A DNA stretch of 23,312 nucleotides from a virus. The notes beneath the pieces are model-generated. The model made no database searches. It worked only from the letters and a program-made list of their open reading frames with translations, and had not been told where the DNA came from. This document shows positions 5,268-11,035 of the stretch, one piece after another; the first letter of the stretch is position 1, and each line of letters starts with the position of its first letter. The stretch spans positions 1 to 23,312 of the IMG/VR virus record IMGVR_UViG_3300034355_000630, one strand, 5' to 3'. A program made the translations under genes and the position numbers.

Positions 5268-5285
5268 ATCCAACTCTTAACTGAT
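5268..5285 (+). promoter_or_regulatory. Early promoter-like motif, copy 6, with no gene behind it
   Basis: ATCCAACTC, TTA, ACTGATT. Unlike the other copies no open frame follows for more than 500 bases, so its product would be an RNA or a very long leader for the gene at 5801. Confidence 0.5.
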
Positions 5286-5664
5286 TGGGGTTGATTGTGC
5301 AGAATAACACTGGTCAACTGGTACACAGGTAATTGGTTTATTATATATATGGTCTAACACTAATTCTAATTTATCAAGTTAAATAAGATTAGTCAGCATC
5401 ATTAAGATAATGTGGTCTAACAGTTCTAGATATAGTACAATAAGAATACTTTGTATCCCACCTGTGGGCAAAGTAGACTCACATCCTGATAATCAAGCAG
5501 TTATATTTTAGGCATAATTAAAAATTGTACGTGAAAAGGTGTGAGAAGATGGTGGACAGAAGAACTATCACCTAATCTTATGCTTCAAGTAACCCACTTA
5601 AATCACTGATACAGCTATACATACAATTAAATATATAGCTAAACAAGTATAAGTACATTAATCT

Positions 5665-5755
5665 ATCATACTATTAGTCTTAGTACTAGTATTATCTATA
5701 GTAATAGTATTAACAGTATTATTACTTGTATTAGTACTATATCAAATAAGAGTAT
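5665..5755. repeat. AT-rich inverted-repeat block
   Basis: Dense in TAGTA and ATTA words. TAGTACTA is its own reverse complement and occurs on both flanks of an inner pair AGTAATA and TATTACT, so the block can fold into one long interrupted hairpin or be easily unwound. It lies just upstream of the alpha-CTD-like gene. An origin of replication is possible but not shown. Confidence 0.45.
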
Positions 5756-5800
5756 TATAGTATCCGGTTTATTTGCAAATTCAACTAAAAAATATAAACA

Positions 5801-6013
5801 ATGGAAGACTTAACAGTAAGATCAAAAACAGTGCTTAACCTATTAGGCATTGAAACAGTAGAACAATTAGTATCTGCTGAGTTACCTGAAATAGGTACAG
5901 TGATTAAAAGAGATGTGTTCTTTGGTAGTATTACCTACTCAAGAAAAGTAGATGAAGAACTTAAACAAGTTATTGAAAAAGTTAAACTAGATGTAGGTAA
6001 TATCTTATTCTAG
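5801..6013 (+). CDS. Stand-alone RNA polymerase alpha-CTD-like protein, 70 aa
   Basis: The N-terminal half, EDLTVRSKTVLNLLGIETVEQLVS (with gaps of none), parallels the bacterial alpha C-terminal domain segment that reads ELTVRSANCL and continues to DLV. The Arg that contacts DNA in E. coli alpha (Arg265) aligns with Arg7; the Asn268 position is Thr10. The second helix-hairpin-helix is less clear (LPEIGTVIKRD, then a helix 47-62). A free alpha-CTD-sized module could bind DNA or sigma and redirect transcription. It lies between two gene-free structured stretches, with its own AT-rich leader. The call rests on motif similarity by eye. Confidence 0.55.
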   Translation: MEDLTVRSKTVLNLLGIETVEQLVSAELPEIGTVIKRDVFFGSITYSRKVDEELKQVIEKVKLDVGNILF

Positions 6014-6444
6014 TTTATTATTACTCTCATCCAAGCAGGATTATTTGACATGAGATCCATGTAACAGTTGATGCCTGTAGTCAACTATAAAATAGGCAGG
6101 TAAGGATTGCAACCTTGTGAGAGTACACGGAAAGTGAATAAGTAGCTTTCAAGCTTTGTGGATTACAGCAAAGTATAGTAGGTGGAATTCCTACTTTAAT
6201 GTACCATTCCTGATTCCCAAGGTCAGGCAGTTGTAATAACTACAAAACTTTATAGAGTATAAGCGGGTAGACAAATCTATGCTACGCAATTAGCTACCAC
6301 CTAAACTGCAGTATATTGCAAGATGCAGGTAATGGATACTGAGGTAAGCTCTCAGTGATTTGTCCTATAAAGATGTTATTATAACTGAGTACAGAGGGGT
6401 TATTAACTGAAAAATATAAACTGAAAATTAAAACTGAAAAGATT
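6014..6444 (+). ncRNA. Hairpin-rich gene-free stretch, candidate structured RNA
   Basis: No open frame in 431 bases, but perfect local stems are frequent: AGTTGA (6066-6071) with TCAACT (6081-6086); TGCCT (6072-6076) with AGGCA (6094-6098), which would make a pseudoknot with the first; AAGG and CCTT (6102-6116); CTTTG and CAAAG (6154-6173); AGTAGG and CCTACT (6177-6195); CTGCA and TGCAG (6306-6328); ACTGAG and CTCAGT (6338-6356). Several have 7-base loops. The word GAGTACA occurs at 6121 and near 6390, and again in the gap at 8051-8654. No known RNA family is recognised; no tRNA fits. Confidence 0.4.
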
Positions 6445-6702
6445 ATGAAAACATTTAAAGACTTAGAATTTACAGACAAAGACCATATTGATGGTCAAAG
6501 AGCTGTATTAGAATTTGATAATGGATATGGTATATCTGTTATAACAGGATATGGAGCTTATGGTAATGCGGAATCTCCATATGAAATAGCTATACTTAAA
6601 GAAGGTAGCTTATGTTATGATACACCTATTACAAATGATGTAATTGGGTATAATACAGCAGAAGAAGTAACTAAAATAATGATTAAAATACAGGAGTTAT
6701 GA
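6445..6702 (+). CDS. Conserved small phage protein, 85 aa
   Basis: It reads FDNGYGISVITGYGAYGNAE, PYEIAILKEG, TPITNDVIGYNT, then a helix to the end. This build (an NGYG strand, a Gly-rich turn, PYE, then a threonine-asparagine turn before a final helix) recurs in many phages of gut bacteria as a hypothetical protein. It is preceded by three copies of AACTGAAAA (6408-6440). It overlaps the next gene by ATGA. Function unknown. Confidence 0.75.
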   Translation: MKTFKDLEFTDKDHIDGQRAVLEFDNGYGISVITGYGAYGNAESPYEIAILKEGSLCYDTPITNDVIGYNTAEEVTKIMIKIQEL

Positions 6703-6803
6703 TTCTACTAGAGATTATATTTGGTTTTATCTTTGTTACCCAAATATATAGTTGGGTAAGAGAGTTAAATATTCATCACAAGAAAATCAATAAAAGAAGA
6801 TGA
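6699..6803 (+). CDS. Tiny membrane protein, 34 aa
   Basis: ATG at 6699 overlaps the previous stop (ATGA) and the frame ends with TGA at 6801. It starts MILLEIIFGFIFVTQIYSW, a single hydrophobic helix (residues 2-20), and ends in a basic tail KKINKRR. Both junctions are coupled (next ATG at 6800), which is the main reason to accept so short a gene. Function unknown. Confidence 0.55.
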   Translation: MILLEIIFGFIFVTQIYSWVRELNIHHKKINKRR

Positions 6804-6952
6804 GATTTAGTATTAACTACACTGTGGGGAGATTTCCTCACAGTGATATAGTAACTTGTGTTACTGTAGGTGATTTAATAAGGGCTATAGACCTAGTACT
6901 ATATGAAAATAAATTAAACCGGGAAGAAATAACAATAGAAGAGATATGGTAG
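6800..6952 (+). CDS. Small protein, 50 aa
   Basis: ATG at 6800 overlaps the stop of the 34-aa gene; TAG at 6950 overlaps the next ATG at 6946. Begins MRFSINYTVGRFPHSD and ends with an acidic helix EEITIEEIW. No domain recognised. Its place in an unbroken chain of overlaps supports translation. Confidence 0.55.
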   Translation: MRFSINYTVGRFPHSDIVTCVTVGDLIRAIDLVLYENKLNREEITIEEIW

Positions 6953-7233
6953 GATTTGGAGGATACATCTGTGATGTAATAATACAAAGATATGGTACAA
7001 GTAATCCAGCAATTAGATTACTTGATGTAGAGGATGGTATGCCTGTAGCAGTAGCTACACTTAATGCTAATGGTCTTGAGTTAGATGAAGTAGCTATAAA
7101 AGATTACTCAGAAAATAAAGGTATGTATGAAACATTACTTGAGAATGGTATTATACACCCAAAACATAGGGAAATAAGTACAGGTCATGTTACTGTACCA
7201 GTGTGTAAACTAACTGAATATTATACACTATGA
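6946..7233 (+). CDS. Conserved small phage protein, 95 aa
   Basis: Reads ICDVIIQRYGTSNPAIRLLDVEDGMPVAVATLN, then VAIKDYSENKGMYETLLENGII, and ends VPVCKL. The IKDYSENKGMYE core recurs in many unrelated phages as a protein of unknown function. Overlaps its neighbours by 7 and 4 bases. No catalytic motif or membrane segment is visible. Confidence 0.75.
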   Translation: MVGFGGYICDVIIQRYGTSNPAIRLLDVEDGMPVAVATLNANGLELDEVAIKDYSENKGMYETLLENGIIHPKHREISTGHVTVPVCKLTEYYTL

Positions 7234-7589
7234 CACAGGAGTTTGTAAATTATAATCAAGCATTAGCTCTTAAAGAGTTAGGGTTTGATGAACCTTGTTT
7301 TGGTTTCTATTCAGTGTTATATGATTTAATGATTACACAAACAAATGGTAGAAAATCATTATTTGAATCTGAATGTTTAGCACCACTTAAACAACAAGTA
7401 TTTAGATGGTTTAGAGAAAAGTATTCTTTACATCATGTAATCCATCAATTTGATTTTAAGAAAAATACAGATGAAGAATACTTAGCGGAGGTTAGTCTTA
7501 AAGATGATGGATTTTCATATTATAAAACATATGAAGAAGCAGAATCTTTTTGTATAAACAAATTAATAGAAATAGTTAAAAACAAATAG
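7230..7589 (+). CDS. Conserved phage protein, 119 aa
   Basis: Begins MTQEFVNYNQALALKELGF and has APLKQQVFRWFREKYSLHHVI (residues 51-71), both typical of a phage family found in Bacteroidetes hosts with no known role. The rest is alpha/beta with a helical end containing YKTYEEAESFCINKLIEIV. ATGA overlap with the previous gene. Confidence 0.75.
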   Translation: MTQEFVNYNQALALKELGFDEPCFGFYSVLYDLMITQTNGRKSLFESECLAPLKQQVFRWFREKYSLHHVIHQFDFKKNTDEEYLAEVSLKDDGFSYYKTYEEAESFCINKLIEIVKNK

Positions 7590-7590
7590 T

Positions 7591-7785
7591 ATGAAAGAGG
7601 GGATAGGATTAGCAATATGTGGTATTGCATTAGTTGCACTTGCAACAGTAGGAGAAATTAAATGCATCATCAAAGCAGTAAGATGCAATTGGGAACCTAT
7701 AGGTAAATCAGAAATAATATATACAGGAGCTGCATTAACTGGATTAGGTGCAATAGTTGGATATATTGATATAAAAGATAAGTAA
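7591..7785 (+). CDS. Small membrane protein, 64 aa
   Basis: Two hydrophobic segments (residues 4-24 and 42-59), both with Gly/Ala-rich helices, joined by a basic and cysteine-containing loop. A hairpin in the inner membrane is likely. It starts one base after the previous TAG stop. Function unknown. Confidence 0.65.
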   Translation: MKEGIGLAICGIALVALATVGEIKCIIKAVRCNWEPIGKSEIIYTGAALTGLGAIVGYIDIKDK

Positions 7786-7804
7786 AACAAATAATTTAAA
7801 AGTT

Positions 7805-8050
7805 ATGACTAAAATTGTTAAAAAATCTCAACTAGATTTTAATAAAATAATATCTGATTTAGAACAAAAGTTATCTGTTGTACAAAAAGATAAAGAATTA
7901 ATTCTTAAAGAATTGTATAAAAATATTGAAATGGTGCAATATCATTGTAAAATGGTTGAAGAAAATACAGGTTCTATTACACAAGAAGATATTGTTTACA
8001 GCTTGAATCTTTTGACTAGAGTGATGAAACAAATTGTAAAAAATAATTAA
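7805..8050 (+). CDS. Coiled-coil protein, 81 aa
   Basis: Lysine-rich and helical throughout: DFNKIISDLEQKLSVV has leucines at heptad spacing, followed by KELILKELYKN and a second helix from SITQEDIVY onward. No domain recognised and no membrane segment. It closes this operon; the gene-free stretch with tRNAs follows. Confidence 0.6.
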   Translation: MTKIVKKSQLDFNKIISDLEQKLSVVQKDKELILKELYKNIEMVQYHCKMVEENTGSITQEDIVYSLNLLTRVMKQIVKNN

Positions 8051-8248
8051 AACATTTCCCTGCTAATGAATAAACAGAGTACAAGCTGATCAGAATATCC
8101 GTGTACGTGTCCGTAATTAGTCTGCAGTGAGGTATTTATACACATTCAGAGTGTAGTTGTTTAGGAGTTAGATGTTATAATGCTGTTTCAGCGGATGTAT
8201 TCTATAAAGAGTTATAACATTACTTACTGAGAGTACAGGGATTTATTA

Positions 8249-8368
8249 GGTTAGGTAGCTCAACTGGCTAGAGTAAGTGGTGAGTGTTGAGAGGGTAGGG
8301 AGTCATGACCTGAGAGTATCAAGTTAAATCTTGCCGCTAGGTTGCAGGTTCGAGTCCTGTTCTAACCA
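8249..8368 (+). tRNA. tRNA gene with a 46-base insertion in the anticodon loop
   Basis: All arms but the anticodon loop are canonical. Acceptor GGTTAGG (8249-8255) pairs with TCTAACC (8361-8367), one G-U. D-arm GCTC (8258-8261) and GAGT (8271-8274) with GG in the loop. Anticodon stem AGTGG (8276-8280) with CCGCT (8334-8338), one G-U. Variable loop AGGTT. T-arm GCAGG (8344-8348), loop TTCGAGT, CCTGT (8356-8360). Discriminator A at 8368; CCA not encoded. The anticodon loop is 53 bases (8281-8333) instead of 7, so the anticodon cannot be read. An intron is the simplest reading, but no cut placed within this stretch yields a loop with U at position 33, so a pseudogene or tRNA-like RNA remains possible. 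Confidence 0.7.
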
Positions 8369-8565
8369 CAACACGATATGTTAATGGGAGAGTTTGCATC
8401 TTGCTACTCATGCTTTACGCACCAACCTCTGCACGTTGAAAGAAACTGGGTACTGCAATTAAAGATGGAATACATCAGAGTTATTCTGATAAGATGCTGT
8501 ATGAAATTGATAATAGTTTTATCTATGACTGAAGTTTACCCATGGGAATGTTAGTAAGTCATGAA

Positions 8566-8640
8566 TCTCCTGTAGCTCAGTTGGTAGAGCATCTGATCCA
8601 AAAAATCTGGAGGTCACTGGTTCAAGTCCAGTCAGGAGAT
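8566..8640 (+). tRNA. tRNA gene with an abnormal anticodon loop, identity unresolved
   Basis: Acceptor TCTCCTG (8566-8572) pairs perfectly with CAGGAGA (8633-8639); D-arm GCTC and GAGC around AGTTGGTA; variable loop AGGTC; T-arm ACTGG (8616-8620), TTCAAGT, CCAGT. With canonical spacing the anticodon stem is TCTGA (8592-8596) and TCTGG (8606-8610), with one T-T mismatch, leaving a 9-base loop TCCAAAAAA. Shifting by one gives CTGAT and ATCTG, a 7-base loop with C at position 33 and anticodon AAA. CCA (Trp) is the other candidate. CCA end not encoded; discriminator would be T. Confidence 0.75.
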
Positions 8641-8654
8641 CAAAGTGTATTAAA

Positions 8655-8780
8655 ATGAGTAAAGAAAAAGAAAAACAAAATGGTCAAGCCATGAACCAGA
8701 AAATCATGGAAAGGTTAAATAAGTATAATAAAGAAAAAGATGGCAGAGGAACTGAAAAGTCTAAGGGAGAGTCTAAATGA
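8655..8780 (+). CDS. Tiny charged protein, 41 aa
   Basis: ATG at 8655, 13 bases after the second tRNA; TGA at 8778. Begins MSKEKEKQNGQAMNQKIMERL and is almost entirely Lys, Glu, Gln and Asn, so either a single helix or disordered. It overlaps the next frame by 41 bases. Accepted with reservation because the pattern of coupled short genes continues here. Confidence 0.4.
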   Translation: MSKEKEKQNGQAMNQKIMERLNKYNKEKDGRGTEKSKGESK

Positions 8781-8880
8781 TGTTGACTCATTGAATGCGT
8801 CATGGGACGTAAAAGAGTACATCAAGAATGAGATTGCTTATGCAATCATGTGTCTTGAAATCACATTAAGTTTGTCTTAA
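8740..8880 (+). CDS. Small helical protein, 46 aa
   Basis: ATG at 8740 after an A-rich leader, TAA at 8878. Begins MAEELKSLRESLNDVDSLN and ends with a more hydrophobic helix (IAYAIMCLEITLSLS). No family recognised. Its stop overlaps the next ATG as TAATG, which supports it over the frame it overlaps. Confidence 0.5.
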   Translation: MAEELKSLRESLNDVDSLNASWDVKEYIKNEIAYAIMCLEITLSLS

Positions 8881-8978
8881 TGGAAACATTATTAGTAATT
8901 AGTTGCGCAATAGCAACAGTGTTAATTATTGCAATAGCAGTAATAGAAGTAGAAAAAAGAAGTATTAAAAACAATTAA
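8880..8978 (+). CDS. Tiny single-span membrane protein, 32 aa
   Basis: ATG at 8880 within TAATG. METLLVISCAIATVLIIAI is one hydrophobic helix (residues 3-22), followed by a charged tail EVEKRSIKNN. Likely inserted in the inner membrane with the tail in the cytoplasm. Function unknown. Confidence 0.5.
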   Translation: METLLVISCAIATVLIIAIAVIEVEKRSIKNN

Positions 8979-8989
8979 AACATTTGGTC

Positions 8990-9310
8990 ATGTTAAAAAA
9001 ATTATTCAAAGTATTCAGAAAAAAAAACTATAACACTAGTAAAGTGTTCAAGTTGTCAATCATTAATGATGAGTCAACAAATTTATCAGAAGTATTAGGT
9101 ATTACAGATGATAGAAGAGATCAGTTAGCTTCTTTATGTAGAGAAGCAATCAAATTAGAAAAACTATCACAGTCTTTGGACTTGGTTTATTCAGAGTGTA
9201 AGCATGAGAATGAAATAGCTTATGCTACTTTATTATTAGGTAGATTGCATGAGAGAGAAACTGATAGAAGTGCCTCTTTGTTGAGATTATTTGAAGCATT
9301 ATCAAAATAA
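8990..9310 (+). CDS. Unknown helical protein, 106 aa
   Basis: Begins MLKKLFKVFRKKNYN, a basic amphipathic start. The middle, VLGITDDRRDQLASLCREAI, is a short helix-turn-helix-like stretch seen in several phage hypotheticals. The end is helical (RSASLLRLFEALSK). A TTG at 8984 in frame was rejected in favour of ATG at 8990. The stop overlaps the next ATG as TAATG. Confidence 0.65.
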   Translation: MLKKLFKVFRKKNYNTSKVFKLSIINDESTNLSEVLGITDDRRDQLASLCREAIKLEKLSQSLDLVYSECKHENEIAYATLLLGRLHERETDRSASLLRLFEALSK

Positions 9311-9531
9311 TGAATGCTGAGGTAATTATGTCGGTTGTAGGGTTTGATAAATCCTGCAACTTTGAGGTAGATGGTAAAATATATACAGGAGGTGTAACTA
9401 AAACAGTTATGCCACCTATCTATGGTAATGTGGAAGAAATATGTGTGAATAATACCCTTGATATTGAGGTCTTTGACCACTTTGACTGGGAGTTATTCTT
9501 TAAGTTAAGATCAGCAAAACAGTCATTATGA
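9310..9531 (+). CDS. Unknown small protein, 73 aa
   Basis: Begins MNAEVIMSVVGFDKSCNFEV; mostly beta (VDGKIYTGGVTKTVMPPIYG) with an acidic, aromatic end (VFDHFDWELFFKL). No domain recognised. TAATG junction upstream and ATGA overlap downstream place it in one operon with 8990 and 9528. Confidence 0.6.
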   Translation: MNAEVIMSVVGFDKSCNFEVDGKIYTGGVTKTVMPPIYGNVEEICVNNTLDIEVFDHFDWELFFKLRSAKQSL

Positions 9532-9959
9532 GTCAGATAACTATTACTATAGATGATCAGATACTGGTAAATTCACTAGATGCATTCATTGGACATGGTG
9601 AGATAAGAGATCTTATTAAAGATATGTTTACTCATAATGATAAGGCTAAGAGATTACTTGGTAGATTATTATTAGGTGAAAAATTAGCTGAAAAACCAAA
9701 GCTTAATCAGATGGGTCTATTCAAGATTCAAGGACAATGGTTCACTAATAGAGATACTACAAAAGATACTGACCTGGATTTAAAAGGTTACTTATCTTGT
9801 AAAGTAATTGGATTCAGTAGTTATGTAGATTACTCACCTATTAAAATAGAGTTTCCTACATATGATGAGTCAGGTGAAGTAGTAATTGTGTCCACAGGAT
9901 TAGACTATGATGAATTCATCTGGTTAGAAGAAGATAAAACAATTCTTGCAGAATTTTAA
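9528..9959 (+). CDS. Unknown protein, 143 aa
   Basis: Begins MSQITITIDDQILVNSLDAF, then a helix-rich segment (HGEIRDLIKDMFTHNDKAKRLL) and a beta-rich C-terminal half (QWFTNRDT, YLSCKVIGFSSY, VDYSPIKIEFPTYD). No family recognised. It is the last gene before a strong bidirectional hairpin. Confidence 0.65.
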   Translation: MSQITITIDDQILVNSLDAFIGHGEIRDLIKDMFTHNDKAKRLLGRLLLGEKLAEKPKLNQMGLFKIQGQWFTNRDTTKDTDLDLKGYLSCKVIGFSSYVDYSPIKIEFPTYDESGEVVIVSTGLDYDEFIWLEEDKTILAEF

Positions 9960-9995
9960 AGATAGTATCTGAGTATACTACATGACCAGAAAAAA

Positions 9996-10037
9996 TAATA
10001 AATTGGGGAGTATTGATTATTCCCCATTATTATTTTT
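9996..10037 (+). terminator. Terminator ending the 8990-9959 operon
   Basis: TGGGGA (10004-10009) pairs with TCCCCA (10021-10026); AT-rich flanks (AATAATAA and TTATTATT) extend the stem with a small bulge, and five T follow at 10033-10037. The next 79 bases are AT-rich with CCTAAA and TTTAGG as an inverted pair, probably the promoter region for 10117. Confidence 0.75.
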
Positions 10038-10116
10038 AGCTATATAGTGTCATAATAATATCCTAAAATATGTATATTTTATATATATGTATTAAATTTA
10101 GGCATATTTATAAATA

Positions 10117-10392
10117 ATGCTATATCAGTTACCAAATGGTCGTGTAATCAACATCACAATAGAACAGTATTTGTCTATGAGTGATTCTGATGTTCAGTAT
10201 TTATTATGTGCTAATGCAGGTGAAGCTATTCACAATCCTTTTACTAGTTCTGCATTAGATGAAAATTCCACAGAAAAGCAAAAAGAATATGATTTCTCAT
10301 TCATCCCAGATGATGAAGAGGATGTAAAAGAAATATCACTGGAAGATTTAACTCCAGATGATATTGATCTTATTGACAACATTGAGTTATAA
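10117..10392 (+). CDS. Conserved acidic phage protein, 91 aa
   Basis: Begins MLYQLPNGRVINITIEQYLSMSDSDVQYLL, a start that recurs in phages of Bacteroidetes (LPNGRVI, then YL, then DxDxQYL). The C-terminal third is strongly acidic (DDEEDVKEIS, DLTPDDIDLID). Such an acidic tail could be a protein-binding arm or a DNA mimic, but nothing decides. It stands alone between a terminator and a weak hairpin (AGAGTA at 10412 with TACTCT at 10431). Confidence 0.7.
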   Translation: MLYQLPNGRVINITIEQYLSMSDSDVQYLLCANAGEAIHNPFTSSALDENSTEKQKEYDFSFIPDDEEDVKEISLEDLTPDDIDLIDNIEL

Positions 10393-10486
10393 TACTCACT
10401 GAAAAAGGAAGAGAGTAATCCTATTTAACATACTCTACAATCAATTAAAAAATAAAATAAGTATTTAACCGTAAAAAACATGTGTT

Positions 10487-10960
10487 ATGGAATCAAAAGT
10501 AAAAGTAACTGGTGATGAACTAGGTAATGTAATTCACCAATCAGCTAACAATCCTGAGTATGGATATGTTAGAGTAGAACAAATCAGAAGTATTTATGAT
10601 GACAATAGCTTTTTAAGAAGAAAAGTTATTAGTGCTTTAATCATTGGTACAATGGATGATTTAAAAGATGAGAATTATTATGTAGGTCAAGAATTGCCTG
10701 GTAAAATTGTTATCCGTGAATCATTAAACCCTACTAATAAAAAAGATCACACAAAAAACATCAAAACTGCAGGTAATACTGATATAGTTTGTAAAGTAGA
10801 AGGTAAACCTGTTTATAGAAAAACAATTTATACAATTCTTGATGATGTAAGTGATGTATTAGTAAAACATGATAATGTGGATGAAATTAAAGCAGCTAAT
10901 AATGAAACAGTTAGGTTATCTGCAATCCGTCCTGAAGTATCTGATGAGTTCAAAATTTAA
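10487..10960 (+). CDS. Conserved phage protein of unknown function, 157 aa
   Basis: Well-formed alpha/beta protein: YGYVRVEQIRSIYDDNSFLRRKV, then VGQELPGKIVIRESLNP, KNIKTAGNTDIVCKVEG, PVYRKTIYTILDDVSDVLVKHDN. The length and composition suit an OB-fold or nucleic-acid binding protein, but I see no decisive motif. It is flanked by its own leader and terminator, so it is likely expressed at a high level, as replication accessory proteins often are. Confidence 0.65.
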   Translation: MESKVKVTGDELGNVIHQSANNPEYGYVRVEQIRSIYDDNSFLRRKVISALIIGTMDDLKDENYYVGQELPGKIVIRESLNPTNKKDHTKNIKTAGNTDIVCKVEGKPVYRKTIYTILDDVSDVLVKHDNVDEIKAANNETVRLSAIRPEVSDEFKI

Positions 10961-10990
10961 TTAAGGTATATAAAATCAACAATGTATACA

Positions 10991-11019
10991 GGGGTGGTAT
11001 AAAAGCCATCCCTTTTTTA
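10991..11019 (+). terminator. Terminator after the 157-aa gene
   Basis: GGGGTGG (10991-10997) pairs with CCATCCC (11006-11012), one G-U pair, then six T (11013-11018). The following operon starts only 17 bases later. Confidence 0.85.
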
Positions 11020-11035
11020 TTAATGGAAAATCCTA

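Larger units (their letters stand above)
5167..5800. other. Gene-free stretch with promoter motif, hairpins and AT-rich repeats
   Basis: No credible gene in 634 bases. Contents in order: the terminator above; a weak hairpin AGTAA (5218-5222) with TTACT (5237-5241); motif copy 6 at 5268; a direct repeat GGTCTAACA at 5351 and 5413; a hairpin at 5448-5474 (ACTTTG with CAAAGT outside, CCCA with TGGG inside); then from about 5665 to 5755 a low-complexity block of TAGTA, ATTA and TATTA words with nested inverted repeats. The first 350 bases could be an untranslated RNA driven by motif copy 6; the last part could be an origin or unwinding element. Confidence 0.6.
8051..8654 (+). other. Gene-free stretch carrying two tRNAs
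   Basis: No protein gene. Outside the tRNAs: TCCCTG (8057-8062) can pair with CAGGGA (8236-8241), enclosing a strong stem ATGTTATAA (8172-8180) with TTATAACAT (8212-8220). GAGTACA recurs at 8077 and 8232 and, as GAGTATCA, inside the first tRNA at about 8314. Between the tRNAs (8369-8565) there are weak hairpins such as CAGA-gttat-TCTG. The folding could belong to a tRNA precursor or to a larger RNA. Confidence 0.5.

Noticed and set aside
5400-5480. Group I intron-like words (GATATAGTAC)
   Set aside because: Only one of the core elements resembles the consensus, and no split gene flanks the region.
6177-6195. AGTAGG-tggaatt-CCTACT as a tRNA T-arm
   Set aside because: The loop lacks the TTCRA sequence and no acceptor or D-arm fits around it.
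5168-8654. A CRISPR array in the repeat-rich gaps
   Set aside because: No regularly spaced identical repeats of 20-40 bases; only short words recur.
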